From assembly GCA_002413385.1 (NCBI GenBank), contig DHWW01000315.1, positions 1-22,608 on the forward strand: DNA of 22,608 nucleotides. Direction: 5' to 3'. Origin of the DNA: Granulicella sp. UBA5172. Its GTDB lineage: Bacteria; Acidobacteriota; Terriglobia; Terriglobales; Acidobacteriaceae. The position numbers and the translations under genes were made by a program. The notes beneath the pieces were generated by a model. It was not told where the DNA came from. It was given only the letters and a program-made list of their open reading frames with translations, and did not search any database. Of this stretch, positions 8,142-15,781 are shown piece after piece (positions within the stretch are counted from its first letter, which is position 1; every line of letters starts with the position of its first letter).

Positions 8142-9348
8142 ATGAATAAATCGATTTGGGCACTGCTGACTTTGGCGGCGATCCTCGGCGGCAATACCTT
8201 GGCAGCGAACGCCCAAGCGGGCAAAGGAAATGACGCGGCGGGCTCCCCACCACCGGCAGATGTACCCACCTTCTCGACGGAGAACATCGCGCGGCAGGGA
8301 CATTTCTACGTCGGTGGCAAATGGGAGGGTGAGCCCGGGAAACAGACGATGACCGACGCCATGTACGTCGAGGTGTGGGTTCCGAAGAAGATACGCCACC
8401 CGTATCCGATCCTGTTCTCGCAGGGCGGCGGAGGCCAGACCAACATCGCGCTGCTGATGACCCCCGATGGGCGGCCCGGATGGGCGTACGACTTCGTGAA
8501 CCAGGGCTATACCGTGTACATGATGGATCTGCCAGCTCGCGGCCGCTCTGCCTATAACCCAGCGGCGGATGGCAACGTGATTCCTCCTCGCACAGGCGAG
8601 TTGATGGAGGAGGTATGGTCCGGAGGCAGCGTTTCACCGAACCCTCTGCGCCGCTGGCCGCAGCAGAGCAAGTACACGCAGTGGCCGAGCAACTCTCCGA
8701 ACAAGGGCAAGATCGGCGACCCTGTGTTCGACTATTTCGCGAAGACAGAAATCCAGTTTCCAACGAATCCGATTCTCGAGAAAGTCTCCGCCGATGACAT
8801 CGACCAGTTGATCGATATGATCCATACGCCGGTGATTCTTCTGGTTCACTCGGCGGCGGCAACCTCCGGCTTTCTGGCAGCGGATGGACGGCCAGGAAAG
8901 ATCAAGGCCGATCCTCGCGCCGGAGCCGTGGGGACCTCCCATCATGAACGCGGAGCTGGACGCAAGAGGTCCGGCCCGCATCTGGGGCATGACTAACTTT
9001 CCAGTGCATTACGATCCTCCCATCAAGGACGCGTCGGAGTTGAAGCCGATCAAGGAGGCGAAGGCTGACGGTCCAGGCCTGGTTCCCTGCTATGTGCAGA
9101 CGGAGCCGGCGCACAAGCTGATCAACCTGGAAAGCGTTCCGGTGCTGAACGTCGCGGGAGAGGCGAGCTATCATCGCCCCTACGCTCACTGCGTGGCCAG
9201 GTGGCTGAACCAGGCGGGCGTGAAGACGCAGTTTGTCGGCCTGGAGACGGTTGGGCTGCCGGGCAATGATCATCAGATGATGTCGGAGAAGAACAGCGCA
9301 GGCATCTCGAAGTTCTTCATGGAGTGGCTCGACAAGAACGTACACTAG
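8142..9348 (+). pseudogene. Secreted alpha/beta hydrolase (esterase-like), broken by a one-base frameshift
   Basis: The first frame opens at ATG 8142 (GAGGA six bases upstream) with a Sec-type signal peptide (MNKSIWALLTLAAILGG, then AANAQA). It has an alpha/beta-hydrolase core with PILFSQGGGGQTN, the strand TVYMMDLPARGRS and a nucleophile elbow LLVHSAAATSG with Ser237. After codon 8907-8909 (KIKA) the sense shifts by one base: from 8911 the other frame gives ILAPEPWGPP and runs to the stop at 9348. That part includes the RIWGMTNFPVHYDPP strand and the C-terminal GNDHQMMSEKN block that carries the family's catalytic histidine. Removing one base near 8908-8910 would restore a protein of about 401 residues. 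As written, the gene makes a truncated product of about 285 residues with a wrong tail. Related proteins are described as esterases or just alpha/beta hydrolases. Either a real mutation or a sequence error is possible. Confidence 0.82.
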
Positions 9349-9385
9349 GCCGCAGGACATCCTGATCCACGCCGACGGAATCAGT

Positions 9386-9418
9386 TCGAGGCGGCAATCG
9401 CTCGCATTGCCGCCTCGA
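9386..9418 (+). terminator. Strong perfect inverted repeat between hydrolase and SDR genes (possible terminator or mRNA hairpin)
   Basis: A 13-base arm (9386-9398, TCGAGGCGGCAAT) is perfectly complementary to 9406-9418 with a seven-base loop. It starts 37 bases after the hydrolase stop. No T-run follows on either strand, so it may act as a processing or stabilising hairpin, or a factor-assisted terminator, rather than a classical intrinsic terminator. Confidence 0.5.
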
Positions 9419-9470
9419 GTCGCGTCTGCGCTATCCCCATCGAGAGCGAGGGAGAGAAAAGGACTCATTT

Positions 9471-10229
9471 ATGAGCAGACGCTTGAACGGCAAGGTTGGC
9501 ATCATAACGGGCGCGGGCAGTGGTATTGGACGCGCTTGCGCGGCCGCGATGGTCCGAGAAGGAGCCCGTGTAGTGCTGGTCGGCCGGCGCCGGGACCGCG
9601 TTGAAGAGGTGGCGAGCGAGCTTGGCGAGACCGCGCTCGCGGTGGCAGCGGATGTCTCCAGGTCCGCGGACATTCAGGCCCTGCTCGACCAGGCCGCGAG
9701 CCGCTTCGGCCGACTGGACTTTCTGCTCAACAACGCTGGCGTACTGCACGCCGGAACGTCGGAGCAGGTCACTGAAGAGCAGTGGGACCAGACCTTCAAC
9801 GTGAATGTCCGCGGGCTGTGGCTGCTCTCACGGGCGGCGCTGCCGCACATGCGGAAGGCTGGTGGGGGCTCGATCATCAACACCGCCTCCGTGCTGGGCG
9901 TGGTGGGCGCGCGCAACCGCGCCGCCTATGCTGCGTCAAAGGGCGCCGTGATCCAGTTGACCAAGTGCATGGCCGTCGACCACGCGCCGGACAAGATTCG
10001 CGTAAACGCCATCTGCCCTGCGTTCGTGGAGACCGAATTGACCGAGGGCTTTCTGGCGCAGGCCGCAGACCCGGCGGCCGTCCGGCGGGAGAGGACCGCA
10101 GCGCATCCCATCGGCAGGCTGGGACGGCCGGAGGACATTGCTGGCCTCGCAGTGTACCTCGCCAGCGATGAATCCTCATGGGTGACCGGTGCGATCATGC
10201 CCGTGGACGGCGGCTATCTCGCAGTGTGA
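9471..10229 (+). CDS. Classical SDR family NAD(P)-dependent oxidoreductase
   Basis: A 252-residue short-chain dehydrogenase/reductase of the classical type. The cofactor motif is TGAGSGIG (13-20), followed by the acidic-position motif DV at 61-62, NNAG (87-90) and the catalytic tetrad Asn112, Ser140, Tyr153 and Lys157 (YAASK). The C-terminal RLGRPEDIAGLAVYLASDES and MPVDGGY stretches are typical of the FabG-like branch. The arginines after the glycine motif (GRRRDR) suggest NADP(H) preference. AAAAGGA lies seven bases before the ATG at 9471. It follows the hydrolase gene by about 120 bases with a strong hairpin between them, and converges on the VOC gene 27 bases away. Probable role: oxidation of an alcohol or reduction of a ketone in the pathway encoded around it; the substrate is not evident. 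Confidence 0.93.
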   Translation: MSRRLNGKVGIITGAGSGIGRACAAAMVREGARVVLVGRRRDRVEEVASELGETALAVAADVSRSADIQALLDQAASRFGRLDFLLNNAGVLHAGTSEQVTEEQWDQTFNVNVRGLWLLSRAALPHMRKAGGGSIINTASVLGVVGARNRAAYAASKGAVIQLTKCMAVDHAPDKIRVNAICPAFVETELTEGFLAQAADPAAVRRERTAAHPIGRLGRPEDIAGLAVYLASDESSWVTGAIMPVDGGYLAV

Positions 10230-10256
10230 CCCGTTTCGGTCGTCATGGCCATCGAA

Positions 10257-10757
10257 TCATTTGACCAGGTCGGGACGATAGGCCGCCAGGTCCTCGTACT
10301 CCACAAACTCAAGAAAATTTCCCTCCGGGTCGCGCGCGAAGATCGCCGTGATTCCCTTGCGGATCTCAACCGGCCCTTTGCTGAAGAACTCGACTCCGCG
10401 TTCGCGCAGCCGCGCAGTCACCTCATGAACGTCCTCGATGATGAAGGTGAGATAGGCGATGCCCTGGCGCTCGAATACCCATTGCGGGATGGGGCTTTGC
10501 TGAAGGACCGTCTGCTTCGGTTGCACCAGCTTGATCCGTTCACCATAGGGGGTCTGTAGCCGAATGATGCGGAATCCGTGCGGCCCTGTGCCGAACTGCG
10601 TGCTCATCTCCGGTGATGCGACTGCGTCCGTGGCGAACTTCAGACCAAGAACGCCGGTGTAGAAATCGAGCATGCGATCGATGTCGATGCACACGATCCC
10701 GGGCTCCAGCGGGCTGACCATCTTCATGGACCATGACTGCTTTTCGACATCGTTCAT
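10257..10757 (-). CDS. VOC family (glyoxalase/dioxygenase superfamily) protein, metal site apparently incomplete
   Basis: A 166-residue protein with the paired beta-alpha-beta-beta-beta modules of the vicinal-oxygen-chelate superfamily: IDIDRMLDFYTGVLGLKFATD in the first half and GIAYLTFIIEDVHEVTARL, ARDPEGNFLEFVEYED in the second. The final glutamate ligand (NFLEFVE) is present, but the usual histidine of the first strand is replaced by a hydrophobic or cysteine position (GIVCIDID), and the second histidine position reads GIAYLTF instead of the common GIAHLAF. Normal metal binding is therefore doubtful. AAGG sits seven bases before the ATG at 10757. It is the last gene of the minus-strand cluster, 63 bases after the MFS gene. 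Glyoxalase, epimerase or ring-cleavage roles are family options; none can be chosen here. Confidence 0.87.
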   Translation of the reverse strand: MNDVEKQSWSMKMVSPLEPGIVCIDIDRMLDFYTGVLGLKFATDAVASPEMSTQFGTGPHGFRIIRLQTPYGERIKLVQPKQTVLQQSPIPQWVFERQGIAYLTFIIEDVHEVTARLRERGVEFFSKGPVEIRKGITAIFARDPEGNFLEFVEYEDLAAYRPDLVK

Positions 10758-10820
10758 ACGCGACCTTCTACTTTCCTGGGCTTCCCTGCTGTCCAGGCAG
10801 GGCGCACCGATGGTATGGCT

Positions 10821-12155
10821 TCAAGAGGCTGGTTCGACCGTCGTCACGTCGAAGCTCAGTGGAGCGCGCGTCATAGTGAAGCAGATCACGGCCGCAACGA
10901 GCAGGAGAAACCCGGACACATAAAATGCAAGATCGAAGCTGCCAGTCCATTTGACAATGTATCCGGTGACGACGGGCACGAGCGAACCGAAGAGGTTACC
11001 GCCCAACATCAGGATGCCAATGGCGGTGCCGACCATCTCCGGGTTCCACGTCAGGTCGTTGGTGAGCGTGATGTTCAAGGACAGAGCGCTCGCGATGCAG
11101 GACAACGATACGGAGATCAGCACCAGGAGCAGGGCTTCATTGGCGACCATATTGGTGAGCACGACGGCGCTGGAGAGCAGGATGAAGACGATCAGCAGGG
11201 TGCGGCGGCCTCCCTGCTTGACTGATTCGTCCGTGAGGAGCTTGTCGCTGAATCTGCCGATCAGCAGTCCCGAAGCGACCGCGACGACGTACGGGATGGA
11301 AGTGAACCAGCTGGCCTTTACCAGCGACATGTGGCGCGACTGGACCAGGTAGGAGGGCAGCCAGAAGAGGAACAGCAGCATGGTGTACGCGCAGCAGCCC
11401 TGGGTGAGGAAGAGGCCCCACATGGTGCTCCGGCCCATCAGGCGGCGCAGCGTGCCACGGGGCGCTGGCGCTGGCCTGGCATGGGAGTCGGTCTGTGCCA
11501 GGATGTAGGCCCGTTCCTCCTCCGGCAACCAGGAGCACTCAGCGGGGTTGCGAAAAAAAATCAGCCACAACAAGACCCACACAAAGCCCACCGAGCCCGT
11601 CATCATGAAGGATTCCCGCCACCCGACTCTGAGCAACAGCCACGCCACCAGGGGCGCGGAGAAGGCGGGCCCTGCGAATGTTCCAGCGCCGAAGATGGAC
11701 GTCGCGAGACCGCGTTCGCTGGGCGGAAACCATTGCCGAACAACTTTTGCGGAAGCCGGAAACGACGCGGCCTCTCCCACGCCGAGGGCGAGCCGCGTGG
11801 TCAACATGCCGCCGAACGATGTGGCCACGCCCGTCAGCATGCCCGCGATGGACCAGAGGAAGACCGACACGGAGCTGATCATGCGGGGCCCGAAGCGGTC
11901 GGTCAGCGACCCCCAGAGCAAAAGAAACAGGCAATAGGTCCACTGATACGAGGAGAAGAGGAGTCCCATCTGCCCGGCGTTCCAGTGAAACGTCTTCGCG
12001 ATCGCGGGCGCTGCGACCGACAAATTAATGCGGTGCATGAAGTTGATGAACATGTTGAAGAACAACAGAACAGCAATGTAAAAACGCTTGCCCGACCATA
12101 AGGAGCCAGCAGCATAGGTTGCGTCTTCCTTCGGCGATTGCATTGCAGAGTTCAC
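10821..12155 (-). CDS. MFS transporter, ACS (anion:cation symporter) family
   Basis: A 444-residue, twelve-helix major facilitator. The N-terminal region (NMFINFMHRINLSVAAPAI, then WNAGQMGLLFSSYQWTYCLF and GSLTDRFGPR) matches the anion:cation symporter family, whose members carry sugar acids such as glucarate and galactonate, or aromatic and phthalate-type acids. The typical GVGEAASFPASAKVVRQWFP motif of helix 4 and the ERGLATSIFGAG start of helix 5 are present. The start is taken as the GTG at 12155, with a weak GGA about six bases upstream; the ATG four codons later is an alternative. It lies between the ThDP enzyme and VOC genes on the same strand. It probably imports the organic-acid substrate, or an intermediate, of the catabolic cluster. 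Confidence 0.92.
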   Translation of the reverse strand: MNSAMQSPKEDATYAAGSLWSGKRFYIAVLLFFNMFINFMHRINLSVAAPAIAKTFHWNAGQMGLLFSSYQWTYCLFLLLWGSLTDRFGPRMISSVSVFLWSIAGMLTGVATSFGGMLTTRLALGVGEAASFPASAKVVRQWFPPSERGLATSIFGAGTFAGPAFSAPLVAWLLLRVGWRESFMMTGSVGFVWVLLWLIFFRNPAECSWLPEEERAYILAQTDSHARPAPAPRGTLRRLMGRSTMWGLFLTQGCCAYTMLLFLFWLPSYLVQSRHMSLVKASWFTSIPYVVAVASGLLIGRFSDKLLTDESVKQGGRRTLLIVFILLSSAVVLTNMVANEALLLVLISVSLSCIASALSLNITLTNDLTWNPEMVGTAIGILMLGGNLFGSLVPVVTGYIVKWTGSFDLAFYVSGFLLLVAAVICFTMTRAPLSFDVTTVEPAS

Positions 12156-12294
12156 GCGTTGTCCTGTGGTTGGTTGGGGTGAAACCGCGAGACGTACGCT
12201 TCAGCGGGCAAAGCTACGCTACGAATGGAGCGCAGAGGACATGGCCGGAGCCACGCCCCCCAATGCACGGAAAGCAGCGATTGTGATCTCAGTG

Positions 12295-12475
12295 TCATTC
12301 GTCTTCGCCCCAGCCGAAGTTGGGCAGGGGATGGGGAAGGGGAGGCAAGTCCCAACTCCCGGTGGCGAGCGGCCGGATTTCACGGTCGATGCGAACGTCG
12401 AGGACCGTTGGCTTGCCGGAGGCGATCGCTGCCTCCAGTTGCGGAGCCAGGTCTGCTGGCTTTTCGATGGTCGCC
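12295..12475 (-). other. Displaced C-terminal tail of the ThDP enzyme (other frame)
   Basis: Directly after a run of six G (minus strand, 12473-12478) the family-like sequence continues one frame away: ATIEKPADLAPQLEAAIASG, then KPTVLDVRIDREIRPL and a proline-rich end, NFGWGEDE, with a TGA at 12295-12297. This is what the end of acetolactate-synthase-like proteins normally looks like. With five instead of six G the enzyme would be one frame of 604 residues from 14110 to 12295. Confidence 0.8.
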
Positions 12476-14110
12476 CCCCTGCGCCCCCATCGAACGCGCC
12501 ATCATCGCGTAGTCGGCGGAGAAGAGGTTGCCGTTCACGTCGTTGAAGCTGGTCGCCAGTTCGCGGTTCACACCGAAGTAGCCGCGCTGCTGATCGCGGA
12601 TGGCGCAGTAGCCGAAGTTGTTCCACACCAGCCAAACGACCGGAATGTCGTACTCGACGGCGGTGAGCACGGCGCTGGAGTTCATCATGAACGCGCCATC
12701 GCCGACCACTGCGACCACTGGCCGATGCGGCGCCGCAAGCTTCGCGCCGAGGCAACCGCCCACGGCGAAACCCATCGACGCGAAGCCCCAGGTCTGGAGG
12801 AAGGTGCGAGTCTTCCATGCCTCGAACTCGGCGACCAGCCAGTTGTGGTGGATGCCCACATCGGCGAGCACGATGCCGTCCATGGGCACGACCCGTCTCA
12901 GATCCGCGACGGCTCGCTCGGGACGGATCGGAATGGCGTCGGAGGTGCGAGGCGGCACGGTCGCCTCATCCCAACGCTTGCGCCAGCCAGCGATCCGCTC
13001 CAGCCAGGCGCTGCGCTCGGCCGGAATGGCGCTGCGCCGCGCCGCGAGAAGCTGCTGCAGAACGGTCTTCGCGTCGCCGATGATGCCAAGTTCCGGCTGG
13101 AAGTTGCGGCCGATCTCAGCGGCGTCGATATCGACGTGGATGAGCTTGGTCCGCGGGATGTTGTAGGTGAAGCCGGGAAGCCACGCGCTGGTAGCACGGT
13201 CGTCGAAGCGCGTTCCAAGAGCGAGGATCACGTCTGCGTTGCGGCAGGCTGCGTTGCCCATGTACGAGCCGTTGCGGCCCGTTGGCCCCAGGCTGAGGCC
13301 GTGGCGGGGGTCGAAGACGCCCTTGCCAAACGGCGTGGTCGCTACAGGAATGCGAAGCGCCTCAGCCAACGCCAGCAACTCCGGCTCCGCGTTGCTCAGT
13401 TCCACTCCGTGGCCAACGACGATGACAGGGCGGTGTGCCTGCTGCAGCAGTCGCGCCGCCTTTTCGATGGCGGCAGGGTCGCCCGCCGGACGCGACCACT
13501 CGGCTGCCGGCCAGTGGCTGTCGCGCTGCGCTGCAGCGTCGTCCACCGATTCCGCAAAGACGTTCAGCGGGACATCGATGTTGACCGGTCCGGGACGTCC
13601 GTTGGTCATCAACGCGAATGCCTGCCGAAGCGCCAGCGGCAGCATCTCCGGCCGCGTCGGCTGGAAGCTGCGCTTCACATAGGAGCGGATCACGTTGGTG
13701 AAGTCGCCCTGAAAATATTTGCCGGTCTCCTGGAAGGGCCCGCGATTCCATTGGCCGGTAGGGACGTTGCCCGTGATGTTGAGCATCGCCGAGGAGTCCG
13801 AAAAAGCGGCCGCGATGGCGAGCAGCAGATTCACCGATCCCGGGCCGCACGAGGTGAAGGTGGCCACGGGCTTCTGCATGATGCGGAAGTACGCGTCGGC
13901 CATGAAGCCCGCGATAGCCTCGTGATGCACTGAGATCGTCTTGATTTCGTCCTGGCGGTCATACAAACCGTCGAGCAGGCCGAGGATGCCGTGGCCGCAA
14001 ACACCAAACAGATAGGGCACTTTTTGCTGGATGAGAAAGTCAGCAATGTACGCGCCCCCCTTCAACGCCGAGCCGTCGCCAGTGGACTGAGTTTTGCTGT
14101 GGTCAGGCAT
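12380..14110 (-). CDS. Acetolactate synthase-like thiamine diphosphate enzyme, C-terminus frameshifted
   Basis: As written this frame gives 576 residues. The PYR domain shows the cofactor-activating glutamate in HHEAIAGFMADAY (Glu64) and TSCGPGSVNLLLAIAAAF; the middle domain has GTRFDDRATSAW (about 299-310), typical of acetolactate synthases; and the PP domain has the metal/ThDP motif VGDGAFMMNSSAV (GDG 470-472) with NN at 497-498. The presence of Glu64 argues against glyoxylate carboligase, which lacks it. After about residue 544 the protein turns into an arginine-rich nonsense tail because of a G-run one base too long. Probable activity is decarboxylation of a 2-oxo acid or a carboligation. 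It lies 22 bases after the aldehyde dehydrogenase gene, so a decarboxylase feeding an aldehyde to that enzyme is plausible. Catabolic context makes a biosynthetic IlvB role unlikely. Confidence 0.87.
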   Translation of the reverse strand: MPDHSKTQSTGDGSALKGGAYIADFLIQQKVPYLFGVCGHGILGLLDGLYDRQDEIKTISVHHEAIAGFMADAYFRIMQKPVATFTSCGPGSVNLLLAIAAAFSDSSAMLNITGNVPTGQWNRGPFQETGKYFQGDFTNVIRSYVKRSFQPTRPEMLPLALRQAFALMTNGRPGPVNIDVPLNVFAESVDDAAAQRDSHWPAAEWSRPAGDPAAIEKAARLLQQAHRPVIVVGHGVELSNAEPELLALAEALRIPVATTPFGKGVFDPRHGLSLGPTGRNGSYMGNAACRNADVILALGTRFDDRATSAWLPGFTYNIPRTKLIHVDIDAAEIGRNFQPELGIIGDAKTVLQQLLAARRSAIPAERSAWLERIAGWRKRWDEATVPPRTSDAIPIRPERAVADLRRVVPMDGIVLADVGIHHNWLVAEFEAWKTRTFLQTWGFASMGFAVGGCLGAKLAAPHRPVVAVVGDGAFMMNSSAVLTAVEYDIPVVWLVWNNFGYCAIRDQQRGYFGVNRELATSFNDVNGNLFSADYAMMARSMGAQGGDHRKASRPGSATGGSDRLRQANGPRRSHRP

Positions 14111-14132
14111 AGATCCTTCTTTCTTGAGGTTG

Positions 14133-15626
14133 TTATTTCGCGATGCTGAAGCCGCCGTCGAAATTGTCGGACATGCTCCAGAAAAGTGTCTTCACCTGCT
14201 GGTAGGTCCTGATTCCTTGCAGGCCCTTCTCGCGGCCGAGCCCGCTGTCCTTGAATCCTCCGAACGGAGCCGCGGTGGAGAACTGCTTGTAGGTGTTGAT
14301 CCAGACAATTCCGGCCTCCAGCGCGCGCGCCACACGCCATGCGCGTTTGTAGTCGGCGGTCCAGATGCCCGACGCCAGTCCATACGGGATGTCGTTCGCC
14401 TGCTGCATCAGGTCCTCTTCGTTGTCGAACGGCATGGCGCAGAGCACCGGCCCGAAGATCTCCTGTTGCGCGATGTAGGACTGGTTGGTGATGCCGGCGA
14501 CGATGGTGGGCAGGTAGAAAGCACCCTTCGCCAGCCGCTCCTCGGACGGGCGTTTTCCGCCGATGAGAATCTCCGCGCCCTCCGCCCTCGCATCGTCCAC
14601 CATCTTCTCGACGAACTCTCTCTGTGCGAAGCTGGCGCTTGGCCCAAGCTGCGCTCCAGGGGCATCTGGCAAGTCGACGCGTAGCGAGCGCATTCTCTCC
14701 ATGATCATGGAGATCACCTGGTCATAGACCTTGCGTTCAACGAAGAGGCGCGACCCCGCGGTGCAGGATTGACCCGTGCCCTCGAAGATGGCGACGGTCG
14801 CGGCGTCGGCGGCGGCGTTCAGGTCGGCGTCCGCGAAGATGATGTGCGGTGACTTGCCTCCCAACTCCAGCACCGCCGGAATGATCTTTCTTCCGCACAA
14901 TTCGGAGATCCTTCGGCCCACCTCGGTGCCTCCGGTGAAGGAGACCATCCGGACCAGCGGGTGATTGACCAGAGCGTCGCCAATCTTGCCTCCAGCGCCA
15001 GGAACGACGTTCATCACGCCGGGAGGCACGCCCGCGTCCAGGGCGATGCGTCCCAACTCGATGCCGCTGGTCGGCGTGTAGGAGGAGGGCTTCACGACAA
15101 CCCCATTGCCGGCAGCCAGGGCGGCGGCAATCTTGTTGCACGACAAAGTGATCGGCGAGTTCCAGGGTGTGATCGCGGCGACCACTCCCCACGGCTCGTA
15201 CACCGTCATGTTCAGGTAATTCCCGCGCGAGGGAGTGATCTCCGACCCAAGAGTCTCGATGGCCGCCGCACAATAGCGGAAGGTGGCAGCGCCGTTGATG
15301 ACCTGGTTCTTGCATTCCTTCCAGACCTTCCCGTTTTCCAGCATCTGGGATCGGGCGAGCAGGTCGGAGCGCTCCAACATCAGGTCGGCAATCCTGTTCA
15401 GCAGGAGAGCGCGATTATGCGGCAGCATGTTGCGCCACGCTGGCTTTCTCGCGGCCTCGTGGGCCGACTTCACGGCCGCGTCGATGTGGGCTTCGGTCCC
15501 CGCGCAGACCTTGTAGTTGACCTCTCCGGTGGCCGGATTCACATGCGTGATGTAGGAGGACGTGTCCTCAATCCATTCCCCTCCTATGAGGAATGGCACT
15601 GGCTTCGCAGTTTCAGTTGCAGGCAT
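14133..15626 (-). CDS. Aldehyde dehydrogenase, NAD(P)-dependent
   Basis: A 497-residue member of the aldehyde dehydrogenase superfamily, oxidising an aldehyde to the acid with NAD(P)+. The active site is intact: Asn156 in TPWNSPIT, Lys179 in GVVVKPSSYTP, Glu254 in LELGGKSPHIIF and the nucleophile Cys288 in EGTGQSCTAGSRLF; EIFGPVLCAMPF and the PFGGFKDSGLGREKG end are also typical. The ATG at 15626 is chosen because GGGGAG lies eight bases upstream and the protein then starts at the usual family position; the frame is open further upstream to 15719 but without a good binding site or family-like sequence. It directly precedes the ThDP enzyme gene (22 bases), suggesting coupled decarboxylation and oxidation, as in benzoylformate/benzaldehyde-type pathways. 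Substrate not determined. Confidence 0.94.
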   Translation of the reverse strand: MPATETAKPVPFLIGGEWIEDTSSYITHVNPATGEVNYKVCAGTEAHIDAAVKSAHEAARKPAWRNMLPHNRALLLNRIADLMLERSDLLARSQMLENGKVWKECKNQVINGAATFRYCAAAIETLGSEITPSRGNYLNMTVYEPWGVVAAITPWNSPITLSCNKIAAALAAGNGVVVKPSSYTPTSGIELGRIALDAGVPPGVMNVVPGAGGKIGDALVNHPLVRMVSFTGGTEVGRRISELCGRKIIPAVLELGGKSPHIIFADADLNAAADAATVAIFEGTGQSCTAGSRLFVERKVYDQVISMIMERMRSLRVDLPDAPGAQLGPSASFAQREFVEKMVDDARAEGAEILIGGKRPSEERLAKGAFYLPTIVAGITNQSYIAQQEIFGPVLCAMPFDNEEDLMQQANDIPYGLASGIWTADYKRAWRVARALEAGIVWINTYKQFSTAAPFGGFKDSGLGREKGLQGIRTYQQVKTLFWSMSDNFDGGFSIAK

Positions 15627-15781
15627 TTTTCTGGCTCCCCGTGCTCGGATATCGATCTCGTCGCGGACAATGGCGGGCCGCTCCGTACCTTCGTTGTGCA
15701 GCGTCATCTCGTACGCCATTCCTCGAACTGGATGCGAAATACATGGGTGGATCGATTCTCCAAGGCCGTACAGCGCCTGGA

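Noticed and set aside
12460..12490. Programmed ribosomal frameshifting at the G-run of the ThDP gene
   Set aside because: No downstream stimulatory structure or family precedent can be shown; a plain indel is simpler.
12320..13933. Plus-strand frame of over 530 codons opposite the ThDP enzyme
   Set aside because: Antisense shadow; arginine- and glycine-rich with no motif.
12380..14110. Glyoxylate carboligase or housekeeping acetolactate synthase (ilvB) as the name for the ThDP gene
   Set aside because: The cofactor glutamate is present (absent in glyoxylate carboligase), and there is no small-subunit or branched-chain gene nearby.
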